From positions 20,180 to 84,179 of the forward strand of contig CAMATZ010000025.1 of assembly GCA_945861275.1 (NCBI GenBank): a DNA stretch of 64,000 nt, given 5' to 3'. Made by a program: the position numbers and the translations under genes. Source of the stretch: Bordetella parapertussis (GTDB lineage Bacteria; Pseudomonadota; Gammaproteobacteria; Burkholderiales; SG8-41). Shown piece by piece: positions 47,230 through 56,168 of the stretch. Each line of letters starts with the position of its first letter. Positions within the stretch are counted from its first letter, which is position 1. The notes beneath the pieces are model-generated. The model was not told the origin of the DNA, did no database searches, and was given only the letters and a program-made list of their open reading frames with translations.

Positions 47230-48189
47230 ATGAGCACCGTCAAAAAAAGTCCGGAAAATTATAACGTAAACGCGGTGGCCACGGCAGTCGCTATGGTTGC
47301 GATTGTGCCCGCAAACTGCGCCGGGCAGCGTTCAGACTACGCTTTGGCTAGAATGTTTCCCGAATACTCGCGCAGCCGGCTGACGGCATGGCTTAAAGCG
47401 GGGCGTATCACGCTGGATGGGCTCTCCCCTGCGCCCAAGGACAAAGTGTGGGGCGGCGAAAAAGCCGTGGTCACACCCATGGCCGATCCGCAAACCACGT
47501 CTTTCCGTGCGCAGGATATTCCGCTAGACGTCGTGTTCGAGGATGCGCATCTGATCGTAATCAATAAACCCGCCGGGCTGGTGGTGCATCCGGGCAGCGG
47601 CAACTGGGAAGGCACATTGCTCAACGCGCTGCTGCAGCACGCGCCTTCGCTTGCGCACATACCGCGCGCGGGTATCGTGCATCGGCTCGACAAAGACACC
47701 AGCGGCCTGCTGGTGGTGGCGAAAACCCTCAGCGCACAGACCGCGCTGGTGCGCCAATTGCAGGATCACAGCGTCACCCGTGAATACCTCGCTGTAGTGC
47801 ATGGTTTTGTGCAAACAGCCGGCACCGTGGATGCGCCGATCGGCCGCCACAAAACGCTGCGCACGCGCATGGCCGTGGCGCCCAACGGCAAACCCGCGGT
47901 CACCCACTACGAACCGGTCGCGCATTATTTGCAGGCGACGCTGCTGCGCTGCCAGCTTGAAACCGGACGCACACATCAGATCCGCGTGCATCTGACTTCG
48001 ATCGGCCATCCCATAGTCGGTGACCCGGTCTACGGCGCACACCGCAAAACACCCGCCTTCACACGCCAGGCTCTGCATGCGGAAAAACTCGCGCTCACCC
48101 ACCCTGCCAGCGGCCGCCGCCGCAAGTGGAGCGCACCGCTTCCCGCCGACATGAAGCAGTTGATTGCCGCACTGGAGCGCGCTGAATGA
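47230..48189 (+). CDS. rluD: 23S rRNA pseudouridine synthase RluD
   Basis: 319 aa from ATG 47230; ATG 47293 (MVAIVPANCAGQRSD) is an alternative giving the usual N-terminus. An S4 domain (RSDYALARMFPEYSRSRLTAWLKAGRI) precedes the catalytic RluA-type domain with IVHRLDKDTSGLLVVAKT, where Asp154 is the nucleophile. It modifies U1911/1915/1917 of helix 69. The track's TTG at 47221 is unlikely. The stop overlaps pgeF by 4 bases (ATGA). Confidence 0.95.
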   Translation: MSTVKKSPENYNVNAVATAVAMVAIVPANCAGQRSDYALARMFPEYSRSRLTAWLKAGRITLDGLSPAPKDKVWGGEKAVVTPMADPQTTSFRAQDIPLDVVFEDAHLIVINKPAGLVVHPGSGNWEGTLLNALLQHAPSLAHIPRAGIVHRLDKDTSGLLVVAKTLSAQTALVRQLQDHSVTREYLAVVHGFVQTAGTVDAPIGRHKTLRTRMAVAPNGKPAVTHYEPVAHYLQATLLRCQLETGRTHQIRVHLTSIGHPIVGDPVYGAHRKTPAFTRQALHAEKLALTHPASGRRRKWSAPLPADMKQLIAALERAE

Positions 48190-48923
48190 AGCACGACTGG
48201 ATCATCCCCGAGTGGCCTGCGCCAGCCCACGTCAAAGCATTCATCACCACGCGCAACGGCGGCGTCAGCAGCGGGCCGCGCGCCTCGCTTAACCTCGGCT
48301 ACAAGGCCGGTGATGACCCGGCGGCCGTCGCGCTAAACCGCGCACGTGTAGCCGCATTTCTGCCGCAAGCGCCAAAATGGCTGGCGCAAATGCACGGCAC
48401 ACGGGTTGTCGATGCCGATGCGCTAACCGGCACGCCGGAAGCCGACGCCAGCGTTGCGCGCAATGCCGGCACCGTATGCGCGATCATGGTGGCGGACTGC
48501 GTGCCGGTGCTGTTCAGCAATCGTACGGGTACGCGGGTGGCGGCCGCGCATGCGGGCTGGCGCGGCTTGTCCGGGGGTGTCATCCACAACACCGTGCAGG
48601 CCCTGTGTAACGCGGGCGACGATCCGGCGGACCTGCTCGCCTACATCGGCCCCGGCATCGGCCCCGCGGCGTTTGAAGTGGGCGCGGATGTCTATCAGGC
48701 GTTTACCGCTCGTGACGCAGATGCGGCAGCGGCGTTCGTCGCACAACCGTCCGCTAAGTGGCTGGCGGATCTGTTTATGCTGACGCGGCGCGCACTCGCG
48801 CGAGCGGGCGTCACGCAGGTGTATGGCGGCGGGCTGTGTACTTACTCCGATCCGCAGCGATTTTTTTCCTACCGTCGCGATAAAACCACCGGGCGCATGG
48901 CGGCGTTTATCTGGCGTCAGTGA
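48186..48923 (+). CDS. pgeF: PgeF, multicopper-oxidase-fold purine nucleoside/peptidoglycan editing factor
   Basis: 245 aa, DUF152/YfiH family. Metal-binding residues are in QMHGTRVVDADAL, MVADCVPVLF and AAAHAGWRGLSGGVI (H..C..H). YfiH corrects MurC mistakes in peptidoglycan synthesis, and homologues act as purine nucleoside phosphorylases. The C-terminal GLCTYSDPQRFFSYRRDKTTGRMAAFIW is diagnostic. Overlaps rluD, with which it forms an operon conserved from E. coli. Confidence 0.93.
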   Translation: MKHDWIIPEWPAPAHVKAFITTRNGGVSSGPRASLNLGYKAGDDPAAVALNRARVAAFLPQAPKWLAQMHGTRVVDADALTGTPEADASVARNAGTVCAIMVADCVPVLFSNRTGTRVAAAHAGWRGLSGGVIHNTVQALCNAGDDPADLLAYIGPGIGPAAFEVGADVYQAFTARDADAAAAFVAQPSAKWLADLFMLTRRALARAGVTQVYGGGLCTYSDPQRFFSYRRDKTTGRMAAFIWRQ

Positions 48924-48952
48924 CTGGCATGCAATAAGTCCTTGAATTACCG

Positions 48953-48958
48953 TATAAT
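48953..48958 (+). promoter_or_regulatory. Candidate -10 element (TATAAT)
   Basis: TATAAT 65 bases upstream of the ZIP transporter gene in CCGTATAATCCCGCG. No convincing -35, so low confidence. Confidence 0.35.
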
Positions 48959-49022
48959 CCCGCGTCCCTCAAGCAGCCATTTCACTGCCAGCTTTTAACC
49001 CAAGCCGGCCCACGTTCCACTC

Positions 49023-49823
49023 ATGACCACATTCACCTGGATACTCGCGGCCACCGTCGCCGGCGGCATCATTTCGGTTTTTGGCGCGTGGCTGATCGCG
49101 GCGCGCGCGAACGCGGCGCAAGTGCCCATACTCATCAGCTACGCGGTGGGGGCGCTGCTGGGCGCGGTGTTTATCGAGTTGCTGCCGCACGCCTTTAACC
49201 GTTCCGACAATCTGCACACCACCGCAGCCACCATCCTCGGCGGACTGCTGCTGTTTTTCATACTGGAAAAACTGGTGCTGTGGCGGCACTGCCATATCGA
49301 GGAATGTGAAGCGCATGATCCTCACCAGACGCCGGCCGTCGTCACCATGGCGCCTCACCATGATCACGGCCGCAGCGGCATGATGATACTCATCGGCGAC
49401 ACCTTTCATAATTTTGTCGACGGGGTATTGATCGCGGCGGCGTTTTTGGCCGACACCCAACTGGGCATCGTCACCGCAGTGGCGATTATTGCGCACGAAG
49501 TGCCGCAAGAGGTCGGTGATTTTCTGATTTTGCTGCATTCCGGCTACAGCAAACAGCACGCCTTCGCGCTTAACCTGCTGTCCAGCGCGGCCATGGTGGT
49601 GGGCGGCGTGCTCGCTTATTTTGCATTGCAAACCATGCAGCAGTGGGTCGGCACCCTGATCAGCCTTGCCATCGCCAGCATGCTGTATGTGGCGGTGGCG
49701 GACTTGATCCCCGGCCTGCACCGGCGGCCCGAAATCCGCGCCACGATTCAGCAGGTGACGCTGATTGCGCTGGGCATAGCCACCATCTGGCTGGTCGGCG
49801 AACTGGCGCACGGGCACGCGTAA
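49023..49823 (+). CDS. ZIP family metal transporter
   Basis: 266 aa with about eight hydrophobic helices. The metal-binding motifs of helices IV and V are HNFVDGVLIAAAF and HEVPQEVGDFLILL, as in ZIP transporters. The cytoplasmic loop after helix III is His-rich (CHIEECEAHDPH and APHHDHGRSG). It likely imports zinc or another divalent metal. Monocistronic, convergent with the CocE gene 15 bases downstream. Confidence 0.9.
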   Translation: MTTFTWILAATVAGGIISVFGAWLIAARANAAQVPILISYAVGALLGAVFIELLPHAFNRSDNLHTTAATILGGLLLFFILEKLVLWRHCHIEECEAHDPHQTPAVVTMAPHHDHGRSGMMILIGDTFHNFVDGVLIAAAFLADTQLGIVTAVAIIAHEVPQEVGDFLILLHSGYSKQHAFALNLLSSAAMVVGGVLAYFALQTMQQWVGTLISLAIASMLYVAVADLIPGLHRRPEIRATIQQVTLIALGIATIWLVGELAHGHA

Positions 49824-49837
49824 GCGCCCGGCCGCTG

Positions 49838-51550
49838 CTAGGACGCTGCAGGAATCACCGGCAACAACAGGTACGAGATTTTTTCGCCGCCGGCGTGCAG
49901 CGTGTTGCGCGCGCCGGTGTTGTAGTCGGCGTGGTAATGCCGGTACACCGATGAGCCGACGCCGTCTCGCGGCTGCACGTCAAGGCGCAACCGATGCCCC
50001 TTTTTGAACACCATGCAGGTCGGCCAGATTTCAACGTGACATTCCACTGGCTCGCCGGGATTCAGCCACTGCCGCTCGTTGTGCGTGTGATAGGGCCGGT
50101 AAGGCAGGGATTTTTCGGCGTCAAGCTTGCGATGCGAAGCACGCAACCAGCCCTTGGCCACGGGCACGTAATCCTGCCCGCCCTGCTGGCCCTCCTCCCA
50201 CACGTCCTTGCCATCGGGTCCGATGTTGCGCAGGGTCGTGAAAATGTCTGCGTCTTCTGACGTGCTCGACAGCCACACCACCAGCACTATCGGCCCGGTG
50301 ATCTCGGTGTCTTCGGCAAACGGCGCCGCGAGTAACGAAATGCCGGTGCGATCGACACTGCCCAATGCGTTCGATGGCGCAGACGAACTCACACCAGCAT
50401 GCGAGGGCGGGCTCGCCGCGTAGTCGCACTGCGCGGCTGCGGTGGGTGCCGCGTCAACAATCTCGCCTTCACAATCGCCCGCCTTGTTCTGCGTCGCCGC
50501 GTTCAGCTTCAAATACTTTTTTGTCCATTGCGTGCGCGCCAGCGGCCACTCCTTCTCGAAGCGGAACTGGTAGCTGCTGGCATTGCCGCCGCCGGTGCGT
50601 ATCATCAGTTTCACCGGCGGTTCATCCATGATTCCGGTGTCCTGCCCTTTCAGCCAATAGTCGAAAAAGCGCAGCTGATCGAGCCGCCCCTCCTCCGAAT
50701 GGAACGGATGAAAATGCGTGCCGCTATGCACGCGCAGTTTCTTGTGTTTCGAGGCCGCGTTGACGAAACCTTCGACGTTGCCTCGCAGATGCAGCCCCAT
50801 GCCGGTCCAGTTGCCGACGCTGTAGAACGGCACCGTGGTCTTCGACCAGTCGGCGCTGCGCGCGCGCCAGAATTCGGAGTCGAGATTGTTATTCGCCCAC
50901 TGCCACAGCATGTTGTTGTTGAACGCGCCGGGGTTGTAGCTGCGCGGCTTGCCCATGATCTGATGCGCCATATTGGTGGCGATCCAGTTCGCCAGAAACC
51001 CCATTGCGAATACGCCGCCATGAAAGGTCTGGTCGCGATACAGGTCGGCGCGCCCTTCCCACGGAATAATCGCTTTAAGCGACGGCGGTTGCAGCTTGGC
51101 GACACGCCACTGGCAGTTCGCGTGATACGACACGCCGAGCGAGCCGATCTTGCCGGAGCACCACGCCAGCTTCGCGGTCCATTCGATGGCGTCATAAAAA
51201 TCCACGGCCTCCGCATACGAACTGGGGTCGGACTGCCCCGGCGATTTGCCTGAACCGCGCGAATCGACACGCACCAGGGCGTAGCCGCGCGGGCACCAGT
51301 ACAGCGGATTACCAGTCTCCCACGCAAGATAGGGATTCGCTTCCTCGTCAAGATCGTGCGGCGGAATCCATACCTTGTCTTTTTGATAAGGCCCGATATT
51401 CATGATCGCGGGCACGCGCTCGCCGCCGGTGTCAGGCCGAAACACGTCGGCGTAGAGGATAGCGCCGTCGCGCATGGGAATCTTTACGTCCTTCTCGACG
51501 ATCAGCTTCCAGTCCTTGGGTTGCGACACGTTGTTGAGCTTGTCAGTCAT
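49838..51550 (-). CDS. CocE/NonD family hydrolase
   Basis: 570 aa. The N-terminal alpha/beta hydrolase domain has MRDGAILYADVFRPDTGG, a VRVDSRGSGKSPG strand motif and a nucleophile elbow LGVSYHAN with Ser as the probable nucleophile. The C-terminal beta-sandwich (ITGPIVLVVWLSSTSEDADIFTTL) is the CocE/X-Pro dipeptidyl-peptidase C domain. It is likely an esterase or amidase; substrate unknown. A Bug receptor gene ends convergent-tandem upstream (51684), consistent with a catabolic locus. No signal peptide. Confidence 0.85.
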   Translation of the reverse strand: MTDKLNNVSQPKDWKLIVEKDVKIPMRDGAILYADVFRPDTGGERVPAIMNIGPYQKDKVWIPPHDLDEEANPYLAWETGNPLYWCPRGYALVRVDSRGSGKSPGQSDPSSYAEAVDFYDAIEWTAKLAWCSGKIGSLGVSYHANCQWRVAKLQPPSLKAIIPWEGRADLYRDQTFHGGVFAMGFLANWIATNMAHQIMGKPRSYNPGAFNNNMLWQWANNNLDSEFWRARSADWSKTTVPFYSVGNWTGMGLHLRGNVEGFVNAASKHKKLRVHSGTHFHPFHSEEGRLDQLRFFDYWLKGQDTGIMDEPPVKLMIRTGGGNASSYQFRFEKEWPLARTQWTKKYLKLNAATQNKAGDCEGEIVDAAPTAAAQCDYAASPPSHAGVSSSAPSNALGSVDRTGISLLAAPFAEDTEITGPIVLVVWLSSTSEDADIFTTLRNIGPDGKDVWEEGQQGGQDYVPVAKGWLRASHRKLDAEKSLPYRPYHTHNERQWLNPGEPVECHVEIWPTCMVFKKGHRLRLDVQPRDGVGSSVYRHYHADYNTGARNTLHAGGEKISYLLLPVIPAAS

Positions 51551-51604
51551 TGTTTACTCTCACGGTTTTCCAAAGTCAGCGCTGCCGCGCATGTAACTAA
51601 CTGG

Positions 51605-51624
51605 ATTCCGGCCTTCGCCGGAAT
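51605..51624. repeat. Palindromic repeat ATTCCGGCCTTCGCCGGAAT
   Basis: Perfect 7-bp arms ATTCCGG / CCGGAAT with a short loop; sister copy of the hairpin at 23168-23197. Confidence 0.7.
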
Positions 51625-51643
51625 GACGATGTATGGTTTGTGA

Positions 51644-51668
51644 AGTTCTCTGTGTCTTCTGTGGCTAA
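51644..51668 (+). repeat. Solo arm of the CACAGAG-type repeat
   Basis: AGTTCTCTGTGTCTTCTGTG, similar to the right arm at 21529-21561, upstream of the CocE gene. A matching second arm is not seen. Confidence 0.5.
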
Positions 51669-51683
51669 AAACCTTTTCCGGAG

Positions 51684-52712
51684 TTACTCAACTTTCAGCG
51701 CGCCGGACTTGATCAGCGCACGCAACTGTTGCGCTTGTCCCTTGATGAACTGCTCAAAATGTTCCGCGGTGCCGCCTTCCACATCCAGTCCCAGTTGCTC
51801 GAAGCGCTGTTTCACCTCGGGCAGTTGCAGTATGCGATTCGCCTCGCGATTCAGCTTGTCGACAATCACGCGCGGCACCTTGCCGGTGGTCACCAAACCC
51901 ATCCACAATAAATTATCTGCGCCGGTGATGCCCTGCTCCGCAAACGTCGGCACGTTAGGGATGAGCGCCTGCCGCTTCGGCCCTGCGACACCGAGCATTT
52001 TGATACGGCCGGAGCGGATGAATGGTTCTACCGACGCGGTGGTGGTGAAGAGTCCGTCGATCTGCCCGCCAACCGCATCGGTCAGCGCAGGCGCCGTGCC
52101 CTTATAAGGAACATGGGTGATATTGACGCCGGTCACTGCTTTCAGCGTTTCCAGCGCCGCGTGCGGATTACTGCTGACGCCCGACGAACCCCATGTCACC
52201 TTGCCGGGGTTTGCTTTCGCCCAGGCGATGAGCTCTTTCATGTCGTTCGGTGGAAACTTCGGATTCACGACCGCGACGACTGGCGCGGAACCGATATAAA
52301 TCACAGGCGCAAAATCAGTAAAGGTGTAAGGCGGCTTCTGCCTTAGCAGAATGTTGTTAATACTCGGCCCGGGATTGGTAATCATCAGCGTATAGCCGTC
52401 GGGGGTTGCGCGCGCCACCGTTTCCGCGCCTATACCGCCGCCCGCGCCCGGACGGTTGTCGATGATGAACGGCTGGTTCAGGGCTTCGCTAAACTTCTGT
52501 CCCAGCAGCCGCCCCACAATATCCGTCGATGCGCCCGGCGCGAACGGCACTACCAGCCGCACCGGCTTGTCGGGATAGTTGCCCGGAGCCGGCTGCGCCC
52601 ACAGCATACCGGGTACAAGCGTGAGCAGGCACAGGCAGGCCCGGTTTTGCGCCTTATAGTGCAAAGGGTTGCTGTCGCGGCGCCAATAAACCAATAAGCC
52701 ATTGCTGTTCAT
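51684..52712 (-). CDS. Bug family tricarboxylate receptor
   Basis: 342 aa. The N-terminal leader is unusual (MNSNGLLVYWRRDSNPLHYK) before the hydrophobic ACLCLLTLVPGMLWAQ signal. The body has PGNYPDKPVRLVVPFAPGASTDIV, IDNRPGAGGGIGAE, PDGYTLMI and THVPYKGTAPALTDAVGGQIDG. An N-terminal start nearer the signal may be correct. It lies upstream of a CocE hydrolase on the same strand and 10 bases downstream of the yoeB stop. No TctAB genes nearby. Confidence 0.9.
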   Translation of the reverse strand: MNSNGLLVYWRRDSNPLHYKAQNRACLCLLTLVPGMLWAQPAPGNYPDKPVRLVVPFAPGASTDIVGRLLGQKFSEALNQPFIIDNRPGAGGGIGAETVARATPDGYTLMITNPGPSINNILLRQKPPYTFTDFAPVIYIGSAPVVAVVNPKFPPNDMKELIAWAKANPGKVTWGSSGVSSNPHAALETLKAVTGVNITHVPYKGTAPALTDAVGGQIDGLFTTTASVEPFIRSGRIKMLGVAGPKRQALIPNVPTFAEQGITGADNLLWMGLVTTGKVPRVIVDKLNREANRILQLPEVKQRFEQLGLDVEGGTAEHFEQFIKGQAQQLRALIKSGALKVE

Positions 52713-52722
52713 TGCATGAAAC

Positions 52723-52977
52723 TCAGTAATGGAAGCGCAATTGGGCGATCAACAGTGCATCACCTTCTACGCGATACACCATGCGATGTTCCTCTGTTAT
52801 GCGCCGTGACCAATACCCCGATAGCGCGTGCTTTAGAGGTTCAGGCTTGCCAACTCCAGTGAAGGGCTCGCGTTGTGTCTCGCGTATCAGCTTGTTAATC
52901 CGTTCAGCCATGCGCCTGTCTTGCTTTTGCCAGTAAATGTAGTCTTCCCATGCCTCATTCGCGAAGACCAGCTTCAC
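52723..52977 (-). CDS. yoeB: YoeB toxin
   Basis: 84 aa, ribosome-dependent mRNA endonuclease of the Txe/YoeB family. The catalytic residues Glu46, Arg65, His83 and C-terminal Tyr84 (RFHY) are all in the E. coli positions, and HALSGYWSRRITEEHRMVYR is diagnostic. Its start overlaps the yefM stop by 4 bases. It looks functional. Confidence 0.95.
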   Translation of the reverse strand: MKLVFANEAWEDYIYWQKQDRRMAERINKLIRETQREPFTGVGKPEPLKHALSGYWSRRITEEHRMVYRVEGDALLIAQLRFHY

Positions 52978-53225
52978 TTGAGCAGCTTTCGCACAACACC
53001 TTTGCCGGCGCTCAGTTGTCCGGTCGCTGCCAAAAGGCGTTTGGCGTTAGCGGGTGTACGCAAGAGGTAGGACGTTTCCTCAAGCGCTTTGTAGTCTTCG
53101 AGCGAGAGCATCACCACAGCCTGCTCTCCGTTGCGGGTAATAATCAACGCTTCGTGATCATTACAAACCCGATCCATGGCGCTGGCGAGGTTTGCTCGAA
53201 TTGTCGTGTAGGTAATTGCATCCAT
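52974..53225 (-). CDS. yefM: YefM antitoxin
   Basis: 83 aa, Phd/YefM fold. ITYTTIRANLASAMDRVCNDHEALIITRNGEQAVVMLSLEDYKALEET is the canonical YefM N-terminus. The C-terminal PANAKRLLAATGQLSAGKG region neutralises YoeB. It precedes yoeB with ATGA overlap, and the operator lies just upstream. Confidence 0.95.
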   Translation of the reverse strand: MDAITYTTIRANLASAMDRVCNDHEALIITRNGEQAVVMLSLEDYKALEETSYLLRTPANAKRLLAATGQLSAGKGVVRKLLK

Positions 53226-53241
53226 AACTGATCTCCCATAA

Positions 53242-53263
53242 TGTACGTATTACTGTACAGTAA
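53242..53263. promoter_or_regulatory. YefM operator palindromes
   Basis: A perfect 14-bp palindrome TTACTGTACAGTAA (53250-53263) adjoins a TGTAC half-site at 53242. YefM operators typically contain TGTACA cores, and the site lies 17-38 bases upstream of the yefM start. The rest of 53264-53406 shows only an unremarkable TAGAAT near 53378 ahead of phaC. Confidence 0.75.
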
Positions 53264-53406
53264 CTATTACAGATTGTCCAGCCTGCGACGCATAGAGACC
53301 CAACTCTCCAATCGAGAGGGCGGCGCTGAAGCGCGCGTCTCATCTCCGACGTTTAGCATTCCGCAACAAAGTCTCTGTAGAATAGACGCACTCCTTGATA
53401 TTCTGA

Positions 53407-55149
53407 TTGCGCACCTTGAATTCTCCGTCTGACGCGAATGGGCAGGCCTTAACCGATTTCTTGCAGCAGTTGCTGGCGGGCGCGCAAAAACCGTTCACGC
53501 AGGGCGCAGGTCAGATCGATTCCAACGCAGTGCTGCAGCAACTGGCGGCAGACTACGCGCGAGATCCGGCGCGCTGGCAGGCGTTGAACCAGGCATGGTA
53601 TGAACAGCAACTGTCATTGTGGGCGCGCATGAGCACACCGCAGCAAGCGGAGGCTGACTCACCCCTGCGCGACCGTCGTTTTCGCGCGCCTGAATGGCGC
53701 GAGCCTTATTTCAACTGGCTGTCGCAGTCCTATCTGATCACCGCGCAATGGCTGGGCGCAGTGGCGGGCGGCGCCGACCTCGAATCGCAGGACAAGAGAC
53801 GGGCCGCGTTTCTGATGCGCCAGTGGATAGACGCAGCCTCGCCCGCCAATTACGGCTGGAGCAATCCCGAGGCGCTCAAGCTTGCTGCCGAAACCCAAGG
53901 CGCCAGCATTGCGCAAGGGCTGCAAAATCTGCGCGACGACATGCCCAAAGGCATGGTGTCGATGTGCGATGAACGCGCATTTGAGGTCGGACGCAATCTT
54001 GCGGCAACGCCGGGCGCGGTGGTGTTTGAAAACCCATTGATGCAATTGATACAGTACCGGCCCACCACTGAAACCACCTATGAACGCCCGCTGTTGATGG
54101 TGCCGCCGTGTATCAACAAATTTTATGTGCTTGATTTACAGCCTGAAACTTCGCTGGTGCGGTACGCCGTGGAACAGGGGCACACGGTGTTTATTGTGTC
54201 GTGGCGCAACGTTGGCGCGGACATGGGCAAGACCACCTGGGACGATTACGTCGAGCACGGCATGATCACCGCCATCGAAACCGCGCGCAAAATTTGCGGC
54301 GTAAAAAAAATCAATGCGCTGGGCTTTTGCGTCGGTGGCACGCTGCTGACGTGCGCCATTGCCGTGCTGCGGGCACGGCGCAAAAACCCGGTGGCCAGCC
54401 TTTCGCTGCTCGCCACCATGCTGGATTACGTTGATACCGGCGAGTTGTCGGTATTTATCGACGAAGCTTATGTGCAAAACCGCGAACGCGAGTTCGCCGA
54501 CGGCGGCGTGCTGCCGGGACGCGAACTCGCGATCACCTTTGCCAGCCTGCGTGCCAATGATTTGATCTGGAATTATGTGGTCAATAACTATCTCAAAGGC
54601 AAAACGCCGCCGCCGTTTGATCTGCTCTACTGGAACAGCGACAGCACCAATCTTCCCGGCGCGATGTACGCGTGGTACGTGCGCAATACCTATCTTGAAA
54701 ACAATTTGCGCGTGCCCGGCCGCCTCAAGATGTGCGGCAAGCCGCTCGATCTCACACGCCTTGATTTGCCCTCGTATCTGATGGCCGCGCGCGAGGATCA
54801 CATCGTGCCGTGGAAAACCGCCTATGCCAGCACGCAAATTCTGCAGGGCAGGCAAACATTTGTGCTCTCCGCCAGCGGGCATATCGCCGGGGTCATCAAT
54901 CCCGCGTCACGCGATAAACGCAATTACTGGACCGATGGCACGGCAAGTGCCGACGCTGACACCTGGCTCGCCGGCGCGACATCGCGGCCCGGCAGCTGGT
55001 GGAAGCACTGGAGCGCGTGGCTTGCACCGCACGCGGGCAAACGGATGAAGGCACGCGCAACGTTGGGCGGCGCGGGTTACACCGAGATTGAGGCGGCGCC
55101 GGGACGCTATGTGCGTGAAAAACCGGATGCGCCTGACCCAGCATCGTGA
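53407..55149 (+). CDS. phaC: Class I polyhydroxyalkanoate synthase PhaC
   Basis: About 580 aa. The lipase-like box GFCVGGTLL places the catalytic Cys near residue 308, with the Asp in LMAAREDHIVPW and the His in SASGHIAGVINPASRDKRNYW. Polymerises (R)-3-hydroxybutyryl-CoA into PHB on granules. There is no ATG near the 5' end: an in-frame TGA immediately precedes TTG 53407, and the next in-frame candidate is TTG 53416. No strong ribosome-binding site is visible, so the start is uncertain. phaB follows 53 bases later. Confidence 0.95.
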   Translation: MRTLNSPSDANGQALTDFLQQLLAGAQKPFTQGAGQIDSNAVLQQLAADYARDPARWQALNQAWYEQQLSLWARMSTPQQAEADSPLRDRRFRAPEWREPYFNWLSQSYLITAQWLGAVAGGADLESQDKRRAAFLMRQWIDAASPANYGWSNPEALKLAAETQGASIAQGLQNLRDDMPKGMVSMCDERAFEVGRNLAATPGAVVFENPLMQLIQYRPTTETTYERPLLMVPPCINKFYVLDLQPETSLVRYAVEQGHTVFIVSWRNVGADMGKTTWDDYVEHGMITAIETARKICGVKKINALGFCVGGTLLTCAIAVLRARRKNPVASLSLLATMLDYVDTGELSVFIDEAYVQNREREFADGGVLPGRELAITFASLRANDLIWNYVVNNYLKGKTPPPFDLLYWNSDSTNLPGAMYAWYVRNTYLENNLRVPGRLKMCGKPLDLTRLDLPSYLMAAREDHIVPWKTAYASTQILQGRQTFVLSASGHIAGVINPASRDKRNYWTDGTASADADTWLAGATSRPGSWWKHWSAWLAPHAGKRMKARATLGGAGYTEIEAAPGRYVREKPDAPDPAS

Positions 55150-55202
55150 GTAGGTAACGATTTGTGCTTACATTACATTTTTTGTATCGAGGAGATAGAT
55201 AG

Positions 55203-55946
55203 ATGACACAACGCATGGCAGTGGTCAGCGGCGGCATGGGCGGCTTGGGCGAAGCCATCTGCATCAAACTCGCACGCATGGGCTACAAGGTCATAACCAC
55301 CTGTTCGCCCGGCAACACCCGGCGCGAAACGTGGCTGGCCGACATGAAAAAACAGGGCTTTGATTTCAAGGCTTATGAAATCGACGTGGCTGACTTTGAT
55401 TCGTGCCAGAAAGCCGTGACAAAAATCCAGTCCGAATGCGGCCCCATCGACGTGCTGATAAACAATGCCGGCATCACCCGCGATACCACGTTTCGTAAAA
55501 TGGACAAGGCGGCGTGGGACGCGGTGATGCACACCAATCTGGATTCTGTGTTCAATATGACCAAGCCGATTATCGACGGCATGGCCGAGCGCGGCTGGGG
55601 CCGCGTGATTAACGTGTCGTCGGTGAACGGACAAAAGGGCGCGTTCGGGCAGACCAATTATTCGGCGGCAAAAGCAGGCATGCACGGATTCACCAAGGCA
55701 GCCGCGCTGGAATACGCGCGCAAAGGCGTCACCGTCAACACCATTTCGCCGGGTTATATCGGCACCAAAATGGTGATGGCGATTCCGAAAGAGGTGCTCG
55801 ACAGCAAAATCATTCCGCAGATTCCGCTGGGCCGTCTCGGCAAACCGGAAGAAGTCGCCGGGCTCGTCGCTTACCTGTGTTCAGATGAAGCGGCGTTTGT
55901 CACCGGCGCGAATATCGCGATTAATGGCGGACAGCATATGCAGTAG
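55203..55946 (+). CDS. phaB: Acetoacetyl-CoA reductase PhaB
   Basis: 247-aa NADPH-dependent SDR, catalytic Ser140, Tyr153 and Lys157 (NYSAAKAG), cofactor motif SGGMGGLGEAI (9-19), NNAG at 87-90. It reduces acetoacetyl-CoA to (R)-3-hydroxybutyryl-CoA for PhaC. GAGGAGATAG lies just upstream of the ATG. phaA (thiolase) is not between phaC and phaB, unlike in Cupriavidus; it must be elsewhere or its role taken by acetoacetate activation. Confidence 0.95.
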   Translation: MTQRMAVVSGGMGGLGEAICIKLARMGYKVITTCSPGNTRRETWLADMKKQGFDFKAYEIDVADFDSCQKAVTKIQSECGPIDVLINNAGITRDTTFRKMDKAAWDAVMHTNLDSVFNMTKPIIDGMAERGWGRVINVSSVNGQKGAFGQTNYSAAKAGMHGFTKAAALEYARKGVTVNTISPGYIGTKMVMAIPKEVLDSKIIPQIPLGRLGKPEEVAGLVAYLCSDEAAFVTGANIAINGGQHMQ

Positions 55947-55952
55947 TAGGTC

Positions 55953-56026
55953 GTGAACGGTGAAGGGTGAACGGTGAAGGGGCGTCCCCGGCGGTTTGAC
56001 GTACCTCTTCACTATTCACTATTCAC
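55953..56026. repeat. GTGAACGG / TTCACTA repeat array
   Basis: GTGAACGGTGAAGG occurs twice at 55953-55980, and CTTCACTATTCACTATTCAC at 56007-56026 is nearly its inverse. Similar to the TTCACTC array at 23780. Together with the next motif it accounts for most of the phaB-phaR gap. Confidence 0.6.
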
Positions 56027-56073
56027 GCTCTCAACCCTCACACTGCACCAGATAACAGCCGCCGCACCATTAT

Positions 56074-56100
56074 TTAACTATCTGTTTTTATTCAATTTTT
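56074..56100 (+). repeat. Dispersed motif copy (TAANNNNYTGTTTTTA)
   Basis: TAACTATCTGTTTTTATTCAA, about 70 bases upstream of phaR, in the gap following phaB. Confidence 0.6.
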
Positions 56101-56168
56101 TAGACTTCTCCATTGCAACGCACCACCTTTTCTGAAATAATGCGCCGTCTATACCGCCGGGGTGCGTC

